A stretch of DNA of 64,000 bases from Bacteroidales bacterium UBA5349 (GTDB lineage: Bacteria > Bacteroidota > Bacteroidia > Bacteroidales > Tenuifilaceae), in the NCBI GenBank assembly GCA_002410065.1, contig DHQB01000007.1:62001-126000 (forward strand), written 5' to 3'. The position numbers and the translations under genes were made by a program. Positions 33,812 to 42,380 of this stretch are shown here, piece after piece (within the stretch, counting starts at the first letter, position 1; each line of letters begins with the position of its first letter). The notes beneath the pieces were generated by a model. That model ran no database searches, was not told the DNA's origin, and was given only the letters and a program-made list of their open reading frames with translations.

Positions 33812-34123
33812 CTACTTCTGCTGCAAATCGGAAGAATCGCGAAGTACAGTACTCTTAACAGCTTTAATTCTTACGTTATCAGATATTTCAACCACAATGT
33901 GATCGTCCTTCACTTCAAAAATTTTACCAAATAGACCGCCAGCAACTATCACTCTGTCGCCCTTTTGTAAAGCTTCCTGAAATTTGCGAAGTTCCTTCTG
34001 GCGTTTCATCTGTGGCCTAATCATAAACATATAGAAAACTACAATAATTAGCGCCAACATTATAAATGACATGTATGGACTTCCGCCCTCAGCCTGTAAA
34101 ATTACAAATAGTGTGTTCGTCAT
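33812..34123 (-). CDS. yajC: YajC preprotein translocase subunit
   Basis: Accessory subunit of the Sec-DF translocase. Single membrane helix followed by the hallmark FYMFMIRPQMKRQKELRKFQEALQKGDRVIVAGGLFGKI. Length 103 aa. It is in the same-direction run with nusB, DUF1573 and coaE. Confidence 0.95.
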   Translation of the reverse strand: MTNTLFVILQAEGGSPYMSFIMLALIIVVFYMFMIRPQMKRQKELRKFQEALQKGDRVIVAGGLFGKIFEVKDDHIVVEISDNVRIKAVKSTVLRDSSDLQQK

Positions 34124-34162
34124 AATCTTTATCGTTTAGTTATTTTGGATGTTATAAATAAT

Positions 34163-34594
34163 TTATACTACATTAACTCTAATCGTTATAGAGCGCGATG
34201 GTGTTGTTGCATTGGATGTAATGCTAACGCTTTTATACTGCGACCCATGCCATCCTCTACTATTAAATATTACTTCAATGTTCGCTTTTTCGCCTGGTTT
34301 TATCACTTTCTGACTAAGCAATACATCAGTACAACCACAATCAGGAACTAAATTCTTAATAACCAAGGCATCAGTACCAGTATTGCTGAAACTAAAGGTG
34401 TATGATACAACCTCGCCGTGACTTATTGTTCCCAAGTCTACAAAATCTTCAATAAACTCAATAATTGCAACTCCGTTCTCCACTGTCACCTGCTCAACGT
34501 CATTTGTTGATTCTCCTGCAATTTTTCCACACGAAATAAACAGTGCAAAAGTAAAGCAAAAAAATAGGAAAACCGAGAAAACTCTACAATTCAT
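34163..34594 (-). CDS. DUF1573 protein, probable lipoprotein
   Basis: An export signal with a possible lipobox (ALFISC) is followed by one DUF1573 immunoglobulin-like domain: DLGTISHGEVVSYTFSFSNTGT, LVIKNLVPDCGCTDV and KPGEKANIEVIFNSRGWHG. The start is placed at the ATG at 34592-34594 (MNCRVFSVFL), which gives a normal signal peptide. Role unknown; the family is very common in Bacteroidota, often beside yajC and nusB as here. Confidence 0.86.
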   Translation of the reverse strand: MNCRVFSVFLFFCFTFALFISCGKIAGESTNDVEQVTVENGVAIIEFIEDFVDLGTISHGEVVSYTFSFSNTGTDALVIKNLVPDCGCTDVLLSQKVIKPGEKANIEVIFNSRGWHGSQYKSVSITSNATTPSRSITIRVNVV

Positions 34595-34632
34595 TATTGT
34601 GCAACAATTTAACATTAAAAAAAAGCTATGGG

Positions 34633-35583
34633 TTACTCCTCTCCAACAAGCCCCCTGCCCTGCTTATTTATTAAGCCTTCTGAACGCAATGTTAATATAA
34701 TCTTATCGAGAACCCCATTTATAAACATACTACTCTGATCAGTACTGTAGTATTTACTAATCTCGATGTACTCATTGAAACTCACCTTTACGGGTACTGA
34801 AGGAAACTCTGTAATTTCGGTGATGGCCATTTCGAGGATAAGGTTATCCATACTGGCAATCCTCTCCACATCCCAATTTTTGGTGTACTGGTCTATCGTT
34901 TTTGTGTTTTCAGAATGCCTTAACACAACTTTACGAAGCAAACGCTTGGCAAAGTCCTCATCCTCCTCATTTTTATACATCGGAAAAACAGGCGTATCGG
35001 TACTCTGATTCTCCTCAAACTTCTTTAGGGTTTTAACAACCATACCAACCATAAAATCTAAATCGTCATTCCAATAAATGCTCTGCTCCTCAAGCCACAA
35101 GGTAAAATCTTCAAAATCCATCAACTCTTTTGAAAGAATGTTTACCAGTATCTGTCGATGTTGTGTAAATTCACATGTTTCAACTTGCATGTATTTTGCA
35201 AAATAGTCCGATGCGACAATTTTTTGGTAAATCTTCTTGATGAGTTCGGGGTGGTTTACCCAGTTAAGGGTATTCTTTGAAACGTATTGCGAAATACTTT
35301 CATTCTCCTCAATAAGCTTAAACAGCGGATTATCTACAAAACGTGTGTTTGGATTAAGATCATCATGCATTGGCACATGTTTCTGCCTAGCAGTTTCTAT
35401 ACGGCGTTCTGCAAAATTTCTGATATCGAGAAGGAGAAGGAATAGCAGATGATATAAATCGTAGCCTTTTTTTATGCTATGCAGCAGTTCCGATTCTGCC
35501 TTCGGGAGTGAATCATTCTCTGCCTTAAAAAAGGCGAAAAGAACTTGAAGAGTTTTAATCCTTAATAATCTTCTACTTATCAT
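34633..35583 (-). CDS. nusB: Transcription antitermination factor NusB
   Basis: RNA-binding antitermination factor for rRNA transcription. The N-terminus MISRRLLRIKTLQVLFAFF and C-terminal segment PVKVSFNEYIEISKYYSTDQSSMFINGVLDKI are NusB. The 316 residues are about twice the E. coli length because of a helical insertion, the usual Bacteroidota form. Start at ATG 35581-35583; the longer frame adds residues not found in relatives. Confidence 0.92.
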   Translation of the reverse strand: MISRRLLRIKTLQVLFAFFKAENDSLPKAESELLHSIKKGYDLYHLLFLLLLDIRNFAERRIETARQKHVPMHDDLNPNTRFVDNPLFKLIEENESISQYVSKNTLNWVNHPELIKKIYQKIVASDYFAKYMQVETCEFTQHRQILVNILSKELMDFEDFTLWLEEQSIYWNDDLDFMVGMVVKTLKKFEENQSTDTPVFPMYKNEEDEDFAKRLLRKVVLRHSENTKTIDQYTKNWDVERIASMDNLILEMAITEITEFPSVPVKVSFNEYIEISKYYSTDQSSMFINGVLDKIILTLRSEGLINKQGRGLVGEE

Positions 35584-35864
35584 CTTAAGAACGTAACAAA
35601 GTGTAAAATTGAGGTACAAAGATACATCCAAAAATTTCAATTTAAAAAGCTAACTGAAAATTAATGATGAATTTTAAAACGGAACAATAAAATTAAAAGG
35701 TTTTAGTGGATGAAAGTCAAGCCAAGCAAGCGTTAGCAAAGATTATAACAAGTTATTTGCAAAAAATGAGATAAAAGGAACACAAAGAATAGGGTTGTTA
35801 AAATATTTTTTTATTTTTGAACGGCATTTAAAACAACAGTGTTGAATAATTTTAAAATATTGAA

Positions 35865-36236
35865 ATGATGGATGAAATTAATAATCACGATGAGTTAGAA
35901 AGTAAAGAGCGAGACGATATTTTCTCTAAAGTTGTGAGAGCAGGCAAAAGAACTTACTTTTTTGATGTTAAAGCCACTCGTCAAAACGATTATTACCTAA
36001 CAATTACCGAGAGCAAGAAAAGATTTGGGCAAGAGGGAAAATTCTTTTTTGAGAAGCACAAAATCTTTTTATACAAAGAGGATTTTGACAAGTTTGCTGA
36101 GGGACTTGCTGAGGCTGTTGATTATATTAAGACCAATCAGGGTGAAGAAACATCATTTCAGGATGAAGAGGATACCGTTGTAGAAATGCAAAACGAATTC
36201 TCTAACATCAACTTTGACGATCTAGAAGATAAATAG
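35865..36236 (+). CDS. DUF3276 (PUR-alpha-like) nucleic-acid-binding protein
   Basis: KVVRAGKRTYFFDVKATRQNDYYLTITESKKRFG and FEKHKIFLYKEDFDKFAEGL match the single-repeat PUR-alpha-like family of Bacteroidota, related to single-stranded DNA/RNA-binding Pur-alpha. The acidic C-terminus is typical. A -7-like TATTTTTG lies at 35812-35819. It has its own terminator and is divergent from nusB. Confidence 0.87.
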   Translation: MMDEINNHDELESKERDDIFSKVVRAGKRTYFFDVKATRQNDYYLTITESKKRFGQEGKFFFEKHKIFLYKEDFDKFAEGLAEAVDYIKTNQGEETSFQDEEDTVVEMQNEFSNINFDDLEDK

Positions 36237-36258
36237 CACTATTTCAACAACAAAAGTT

Positions 36259-36287
36259 AAAGGCTACCCTCTCGGTGGCCTTTTTTA
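36259..36287 (+). terminator. Rho-independent terminator of the DUF3276 gene
   Basis: AGGCTACC / GGTGGCCT stem (36261-36268 and 36274-36281) with one mismatch pair, followed by a T run, 22 nt after the stop codon. Confidence 0.75.
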
Positions 36288-37034
36288 TTCTATCCCACCA
36301 GTTTCAACATTGGGAGGAGCACTAAAAATGACATCCTTTATCTCGTCCAGAGAAAGTTCCTTGACGTTGGTTATCAGAAATCCTAACTGTATGAAAGGCC
36401 CCAAAGAATTGCACTCCTCAATTGCAGCCTGAAATGGTTGTCTTACATTTTTGCTAAGGGGTACAAGTGCAAGAATCGTTGCAAAATTACCTGTAAACCT
36501 AACACTTTCTATAACCGAATGATGCCTTTTTAGGGTAAATTCAAACTCGCTCTCAATAAGTTGCTGCTGCAATTTTGTGAAAGGCTTATCCTCCATAGGT
36601 ATCAGTACAACAAAATAGCGAAGTTTCCCCTCTTTGCCTCCTAAACCTGTGGAAATAAAAATTTGCTGCTCTTCTAAAAGTTTTGACTCCAAAAGCATTC
36701 TACTTTCTTGAAATGCCATCAACGCCCAATCCCTTAGCTCTGGCAGTGGATTCTGCGTATAGCGTTCAATTACCCGGTATGCTTCGGGTTTATCAATTGA
36801 CGCTAGACCAACAAGCAATAACTTCTTATCATCAATACCAATATCGGTGGAGTAAAGATTTGACTCCTGCTCAAGCACCTTAACGTAATCGTCGATGGGT
36901 GGATGAGCCTTTGAGAATTCAAAATACTCAAACTGCACTTTAACATCCACTATATGCTCAAGAATACTGAAATTACCAAGATTCTCACCTAGCAATTCCT
37001 CAATCTTTTGCAGTATATTATCATTATTATTCAA
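36285..37034 (-). CDS. Conserved hypothetical protein
   Basis: A 249-residue soluble protein, helical in the N-terminal half (HEAT-like PEAYRVIERYTQNPLPELRDWALMAFQESR) and alpha/beta in the C-terminal half (YFVVLIPMEDKPFTKLQQQLIESEF). I do not recognise a named domain. The gene stands between the converging DUF3276 gene and the divergent feoB. Confidence 0.7.
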   Translation of the reverse strand: MNNNDNILQKIEELLGENLGNFSILEHIVDVKVQFEYFEFSKAHPPIDDYVKVLEQESNLYSTDIGIDDKKLLLVGLASIDKPEAYRVIERYTQNPLPELRDWALMAFQESRMLLESKLLEEQQIFISTGLGGKEGKLRYFVVLIPMEDKPFTKLQQQLIESEFEFTLKRHHSVIESVRFTGNFATILALVPLSKNVRQPFQAAIEECNSLGPFIQLGFLITNVKELSLDEIKDVIFSAPPNVETGGIE

Positions 37035-37161
37035 AATCAGTTCCTCCTACAAAACCCTTTTGCATATTAGGTGTTAAAGTAATACTATTATTTAAAACAC
37101 AACAAACGTTCAGATAACAAAATACCAACTTTTAGGGATTCATATATCCTATAAAAGGTAT

Positions 37162-37169
37162 TATGTTTG
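37162..37169 (+). promoter_or_regulatory. -7 element (TATGTTTG) upstream of feoB
   Basis: TATGTTTG fits TAnnTTTG and lies 33 nt before the ATG at 37203. No -33 TTTG at the standard spacing was found. A Fur-type box was looked for and not recognised. Confidence 0.4.
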
Positions 37170-37202
37170 CAAACTATTTTAGGATAATTACATAGTTCTT
37201 AA

Positions 37203-39731
37203 ATGCTTTTAAGCGAATTACAAAACGGAGAATACGGAATAGTTTCGAAGGTTAGGGGAAGAGGAGGCTTTCGGAAACGCATTATTGAGATGGGTTTTAT
37301 CCGTGGTAAAAAGGTTACGGTGATAAAGAATGCCCCGCTCAAAGACCCTATTGAATACTCAATAATGGGCTACGAGGTGTCGCTGCGCAGAAGTGAAGCC
37401 AATCTTATTGAAATTATTACCCCCGAAGAGGCAAAAGAACTGGTAAAATCGAACTATAACGGTACGTTACCACCCCAAAACGATTTAGATGTTGTAAAAA
37501 CTGGGGCTAAAGTTGGGAGTAAGATTGTGAACGTTACCCTAGTGGGGAACCCAAATTCGGGTAAAACAACCCTTTTCAACAATGCATCTGGTTCCAAAGA
37601 GCACGTAGGCAACTACAGCGGTGTTACGGTCGACTCAAAAATGGCACGCTTTAAGCATAAAGGGTACACTTTTAATATAACTGACCTACCTGGCACCTAC
37701 TCTCTTAGCGCATACACACCTGAGGAACTCTATGTAAGGCGATTTATCCATGAGCAAAAACCCGACGTGGTAATAAACGTGGTTGATGCATCGAATATTG
37801 AGCGTAACCTATACCTTACAACGCAGCTTATCGACATGGATATAAAAGTGGTTGTTGCACTCAATATGTACGACGAACTGGAGGCTCAAGGCGATACCTT
37901 TAGGTATAAAGATTTGGGTAAGATGATAGGTATCCCCTTTGTACCAACGGTTAGCTCCAAGGGAAAAGGAATTTCCGAACTATTCGATACGGTGATCAAC
38001 CTCTATGCCGACAAGGACAAGACCTACCGTCACGTCCACCTTAACTACGGCGAGCAAATTGAGCGCGCTATTGGAATTATTCAATCTCCCATTAAAGATA
38101 GCGATAACCAAAGCATCAACATACACTACTCGTCACGCTATTTATCAATAAAACTGTTGGAGAAGGATAAGCAAGCCCACCGAATCGTTAGCAAATCGGG
38201 GTCATACGATGAGATTTTAGATATTACCAACCAACAGATAGAACGCCTTGAGGATATTTACAATGAGGACTCGGAAACCCTTATTACCGACGCCAAGTAT
38301 GGCTTTATTGCTGGTGCGCTAAAAGAGACTTACACGGAGAACAAGCATAAAAAGAGGCAGAATACCCAAATTATTGATGCCTTTGTGACGCATAAGCTAT
38401 TTGGGTTCCCCATCTTTTTACTTTTTATGTGGATTAGCTTTTATACCACATTTAAGCTTGGCGCATACCCCATGCATTGGATTGACCAGGGCGTTGGCCT
38501 GCTCAGCTCATTCCTTACTCAGGTTATGCCCAATGGGGCATTTAAGGATTTGCTCATTGGCGGTATGATTAATGGAGTAGGAAGCGTAATTGTTTTCCTA
38601 CCCAATATTCTGCTGCTGTTCTTCTTCCTATCAATTCTCGAGGATACAGGTTACATGGCCCGTGCCGTATTTATTATGGATAAACTAATGCACAAAATTG
38701 GGCTACACGGCAAATCGTTTATCCCGCTAGTTATGGGGTTTGGTTGTAACGTGCCCGCCATAATGGCTACACGCACCATCGAGAACAGGAACAACAGGAT
38801 GGTTACCATGCTCATCAACCCATTCATGTCGTGTAGCGCCAGGTTACCTGTTTATATACTGATATTGGGAGCCTTTTTCCCAGAAAATGCAGGTACAATG
38901 CTGTTTGGCATTTACCTAATTGGCATTATAATAGCCATTTTAATGGCTATGCTATTTAAAAAAACTCTATTTAAAGGTGAAGATGTACCCTTTGTTATGG
39001 AACTTCCTCCATACCGCATCCCCACGATAAAATCAACCATAAGGCATATGTGGTCCAAGGCATCGCAGTACCTAAAAAAAATGGGAGGGGTGATACTTGT
39101 GGCAGTTATCATTATATGGGCTTTAGAGTACTACCCAAAAACTACTGAGCATAGCCAAAATTACGATCAACAGATTGAACTACTAAATGCTGATATAGAC
39201 AACTTAGCAACCCATAATTTGGCCATTGCCAAAGCCGATAGTATTATAAGCGTAAAGCAGATTCAGATTGAACTAATTGAATCGCAAAAAATATCGGATC
39301 GGCAGGCAAACTCATACCTTGGGCGTGTTGGAAAATTTATTGAACCAGTTATTCGTCCTTTGGGCTTTGATTGGAAAATGGGGGTTAGCCTTGTAGCGGG
39401 TGTGGCCGCCAAGGAGATTGTTGTTAGTACCTTAGGTGTGCTTGTACAAGCCGGCCCGGATGCCAACGAAAACAGCCAAACGCTAATAAATAAACTTCGT
39501 AACGAGGTTTACACCTATGGCCCTAATAAGGGACAAAAGGTTTACAACCCACTAAGCGCATTCTCATTCCTGCTCTTCATACTCATCTATTTCCCTTGTG
39601 TTGCGGTTATTGCAGCCATTAAAAAGGAGTCGGGGCACTGGAAATGGGGCGCATTCACAATACTATACACCACTTCAATCGCCTGGCTCGTATCGTTTGT
39701 TTTTTATCAGGTGGGCAGTATGTTCTATTAA
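37203..39731 (+). CDS. feoB: Ferrous iron transporter FeoB with fused FeoA domain
   Basis: Residues 1-75 are an SH3-like FeoA domain (GRGGFRKRIIEMGFIRGKKV). The FeoB GTPase follows: G1 GNPNSGKT at 115-122, G2 region HVGNYSGVTV, G3 DLPGTYSL, G4 NMYD. The membrane part carries the two Gate regions and the nucleoside-recognition core (GFGCNVPAIMATRTIENRNNR, then a second Gate). Fe(II) is imported across the inner membrane. The AB fusion is common in Bacteroidota. 842 aa is full length. Confidence 0.96.
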   Translation: MLLSELQNGEYGIVSKVRGRGGFRKRIIEMGFIRGKKVTVIKNAPLKDPIEYSIMGYEVSLRRSEANLIEIITPEEAKELVKSNYNGTLPPQNDLDVVKTGAKVGSKIVNVTLVGNPNSGKTTLFNNASGSKEHVGNYSGVTVDSKMARFKHKGYTFNITDLPGTYSLSAYTPEELYVRRFIHEQKPDVVINVVDASNIERNLYLTTQLIDMDIKVVVALNMYDELEAQGDTFRYKDLGKMIGIPFVPTVSSKGKGISELFDTVINLYADKDKTYRHVHLNYGEQIERAIGIIQSPIKDSDNQSINIHYSSRYLSIKLLEKDKQAHRIVSKSGSYDEILDITNQQIERLEDIYNEDSETLITDAKYGFIAGALKETYTENKHKKRQNTQIIDAFVTHKLFGFPIFLLFMWISFYTTFKLGAYPMHWIDQGVGLLSSFLTQVMPNGAFKDLLIGGMINGVGSVIVFLPNILLLFFFLSILEDTGYMARAVFIMDKLMHKIGLHGKSFIPLVMGFGCNVPAIMATRTIENRNNRMVTMLINPFMSCSARLPVYILILGAFFPENAGTMLFGIYLIGIIIAILMAMLFKKTLFKGEDVPFVMELPPYRIPTIKSTIRHMWSKASQYLKKMGGVILVAVIIIWALEYYPKTTEHSQNYDQQIELLNADIDNLATHNLAIAKADSIISVKQIQIELIESQKISDRQANSYLGRVGKFIEPVIRPLGFDWKMGVSLVAGVAAKEIVVSTLGVLVQAGPDANENSQTLINKLRNEVYTYGPNKGQKVYNPLSAFSFLLFILIYFPCVAVIAAIKKESGHWKWGAFTILYTTSIAWLVSFVFYQVGSMFY

Positions 39732-39751
39732 CAAAAAGCCTTCTTTTTTTG

Positions 39752-39759
39752 TATCTTTG
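39752..39759 (+). promoter_or_regulatory. -7 element (TATCTTTG) upstream of umuD
   Basis: A perfect TAnnTTTG match 21 nt before the umuD ATG and just after the feoB stop. No -33 partner at 19-21 nt. No E. coli-type LexA box is visible. Confidence 0.5.
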
Positions 39760-39780
39760 GGGTAGATTTTTTCTGCGAAT

Positions 39781-40233
39781 ATGACACAAAAAGCCTCAAA
39801 CGATAAGGTTAAACTAGAATTCTTTGTTCCCAGTATATCTGAGGAGTTAAGGCTTCCATTGGTAGATGCTTTTATAAGCGCAGGATTCCCCTCTCCTGCC
39901 GACGATTACCTAGAGGCTAAACTGGATCTGAACCAATTGCTTATACAAAATCCTAGCTCCTCTTTTTTTGCCCGTGTTCGGGGTAATTCAATGCTTGATG
40001 TAGGTATTCACGATGGGGATATTCTGATAATTGATAAATCGCTCGAACCTAAAAAAAACTCTGTGCTTGTTTGCTTTATCGACGGTGAGTTTACCGTTAA
40101 AAAGGTGATGAAGGCAAATGGTGATTTTTACCTAATGCCACAGAACAAGGAGTTTGCACCAATTAAGGTTGATAAGGGCTCCGATTTTAGGCTTTGGGGT
40201 GTTGTTACATACTGTATTCATAAACTACTATAG
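39781..40233 (+). CDS. umuD: UmuD-like S24 peptidase (SOS response)
   Basis: Self-cleaving protein that in UmuD' form activates the UmuC polymerase. The cleavage region AGFPSPADDYLE (Gly35-Phe36) matches UmuD, and the catalytic pair is Ser70 (RGNSMLD) and Lys107 (FTVKKV). Length 150 aa. umuC begins at the next base after the stop. Confidence 0.93.
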   Translation: MTQKASNDKVKLEFFVPSISEELRLPLVDAFISAGFPSPADDYLEAKLDLNQLLIQNPSSSFFARVRGNSMLDVGIHDGDILIIDKSLEPKKNSVLVCFIDGEFTVKKVMKANGDFYLMPQNKEFAPIKVDKGSDFRLWGVVTYCIHKLL

Positions 40234-41484
40234 ATGTTTGCGCTGGTTGATTGCAACAATTTCTACGTTTCGTGCGAGAGGATATTTAACCCTTCGCTCG
40301 AGGGTAAGCCTGTTGTTGTGCTCTCGAATAACGATGGCTGCATCATCTCCCGATCGAATGAGGCCAAAGCCATTGGACTGAAAATGGGAGAACCCATATT
40401 TAAGCGTAAAGATTTAATTGAGGAGCATAATGTTAAGGTTTACTCCTCTAACTATGCGCTGTATGGCGATATTTCGCATCGGGTAATGAATACACTCAAC
40501 AATTTCTCGCCCATGGTTGAGATTTACTCCATTGATGAGGCTTTTCTGGAACTAAGCGGAATAAATGTTGATTATACCAAGTACGGGGAAACCATCCGAT
40601 TGAAGATACAAAGAGATGTTGGCATGCCCATTGGTGTTGGTATTGCCTCAACAAAGAGCCTTGCTAAAATAGCCAATAAAATAGCCAAGAAGCACAGGGG
40701 TGTATTTGCCATTGAAACAGAAAACCAGCGCCTTTGGGCACTTGCAAATACACCTGTTGAAGATATTTGGGGCGTAGGTCGCCGTTATGCGGTTCTGCTC
40801 AAAAAGCATGGAGTAAACACAGCGCTCGATTTTACAAAACTGAGTACCGATTGGATTAGAAAAAACATGACCGTTCAGGGGCATAGGTTGAAGGAAGAAC
40901 TTATGGGAAAACCGTGCATTGCCCTTGAAACCGTGATGCAGCCAAAAAAGAGCATTGCCACCACAAGAGCATTCGGTAAAAAACTCTCCGATTTTGGTGC
41001 CATAAAAGAGTCAGTATCATCACATGCAGTAAGTTGTGCTTGCAAACTGCGAAGACAGAAATCGGTTGCCCGTTTTGTAACCGTATTTATTCATACCGAC
41101 CCTTTCTCCGAAACACAAAAGTACGTTTCGCGCAGCATAACGGTTACGCTTCCCATTGACTCCAACTCCGATATGCTTATTGCTAAAGCAGCACTAGCAG
41201 GGTTTAGTAAGATATTTACGCCTAATTTACTCTACAAAAAAGCGGGCGTAATTGTAACTCAAATCAGCTCAGCCAATGCCATTCAACAAAACCTATTTGA
41301 GCAGCACAACACGGATAGACTTAATGCAGTTTCGCAGGTAACCGATTTTTTAAATGCTAGGTATGGGCAAAAAACAGTCAAACTTGCCGTTCAGGGAAGT
41401 AGCGGTGAGTGGAAATTAAAACAGGAGAAACTATCGCCAGGCTATACCACCAGATGGAATGAGATACTTTGTGTTAACTCGTAA
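40234..41484 (+). CDS. umuC: Y-family DNA polymerase V subunit UmuC
   Basis: Translesion polymerase. ALVDCNNFYVSCERIF, SNNDGCIISRS and the catalytic SIDEAFLEL identify a Y-family polymerase; the C-terminal little finger and UmuC-type tail are present. 416 aa. Adjacent to umuD with no gap, so they form an operon. Confidence 0.95.
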   Translation: MFALVDCNNFYVSCERIFNPSLEGKPVVVLSNNDGCIISRSNEAKAIGLKMGEPIFKRKDLIEEHNVKVYSSNYALYGDISHRVMNTLNNFSPMVEIYSIDEAFLELSGINVDYTKYGETIRLKIQRDVGMPIGVGIASTKSLAKIANKIAKKHRGVFAIETENQRLWALANTPVEDIWGVGRRYAVLLKKHGVNTALDFTKLSTDWIRKNMTVQGHRLKEELMGKPCIALETVMQPKKSIATTRAFGKKLSDFGAIKESVSSHAVSCACKLRRQKSVARFVTVFIHTDPFSETQKYVSRSITVTLPIDSNSDMLIAKAALAGFSKIFTPNLLYKKAGVIVTQISSANAIQQNLFEQHNTDRLNAVSQVTDFLNARYGQKTVKLAVQGSSGEWKLKQEKLSPGYTTRWNEILCVNS

Positions 41485-41576
41485 TATTTTTTTATGCTAT
41501 TTGAGCTTTTTGTCTTTTAACGATAAGTGAACCAATCACTAAACAGAACAGTAAAACAACCACCCAATCAATCAGA

Positions 41577-42335
41577 ATGTGTTTCTACTACTCCATAAAT
41601 AAGGGCAAAGCAGATACCCTAAAAAAAGAGGGGGTAATTAGCCCAAAGACTTTGGAGAAGGTTCACAACAGGGTTGTGATGAATGGCTTTGAGCGTCCGT
41701 TGGCACCAGTTATTAGCAATTTGAATCCTCAGGATGTTGAATATTACAGGTGGGGATTGGTTCCCAATACCATATCCACGACAAGCGATGCCGATAGTTT
41801 TTTGAAACAATACAATACGCTTAATGCCAAGGGTGAGACTGCATACAAAAGCAAGATATACAACTATCCCTTGATGCATAATCGTTGCCTAGTAATGGCA
41901 TCCGGTTTTTTTGAATGGCAGCACACAAAAGGGAGGAAAACTCCATACTACATATCACTATACGACGGTAACCTTTTTACCTTTGCAGGCATTTGGGATA
42001 GCTGGAGGGATGAGTATAACGCTCCACAATTCACGTTTTCAATACTAACCACCCCAGCCAATGAGCTATTGGCAAAGATTCATAATACCAAAAAGCGAAT
42101 GCCTGCAATACTCCATGCATCAATGGCTAAGGAGTGGCTAAACCCTAACCTGAAAGTAAAAGACATTAAAGAAATGATTGAACCAATAGAAAGTAATGCG
42201 CTAAAAGCGCATACTATTAAGCCATTCCTCAATCTAAATCAGCAACAAGCTAGCTTTGAAAGTGTGCTTGAACCATTTACTGCGCCTGATGATTCAAAAT
42301 CAGCAGGGAATAATCAACTTAGCATCAATTGGTAA
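41577..42335 (+). CDS. SRAP-domain protein (HMCES/YedK type)
   Basis: SOS-response-associated peptidase that crosslinks to abasic sites in single-stranded DNA. Catalytic Cys2 directly after the initiator Met (MCFYYS), YRWGLVP, NAKGETA, CLVMASGFFEWQH, and the His in KIHNTKKRMPAIL all fit the family. 252 aa. It lies 92 nt after umuC in the same direction, which fits a DNA-damage module. Confidence 0.93.
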   Translation: MCFYYSINKGKADTLKKEGVISPKTLEKVHNRVVMNGFERPLAPVISNLNPQDVEYYRWGLVPNTISTTSDADSFLKQYNTLNAKGETAYKSKIYNYPLMHNRCLVMASGFFEWQHTKGRKTPYYISLYDGNLFTFAGIWDSWRDEYNAPQFTFSILTTPANELLAKIHNTKKRMPAILHASMAKEWLNPNLKVKDIKEMIEPIESNALKAHTIKPFLNLNQQQASFESVLEPFTAPDDSKSAGNNQLSINW

Positions 42336-42366
42336 AAAAATAGGGCTGTCGAGACAGCCCTATTCA
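42336..42366. terminator. Bidirectional terminator between SRAP and peptidase genes
   Basis: Perfect 12-bp stem AATAGGGCTGTC (42339-42350) / GACAGCCCTATT (42353-42364) with a 2-nt loop; a seven-U tract follows on the minus strand, so it mainly serves the peptidase gene and may also stop the SRAP transcript. Confidence 0.85.
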
Positions 42367-42380
42367 TAATGCAGATTCTG

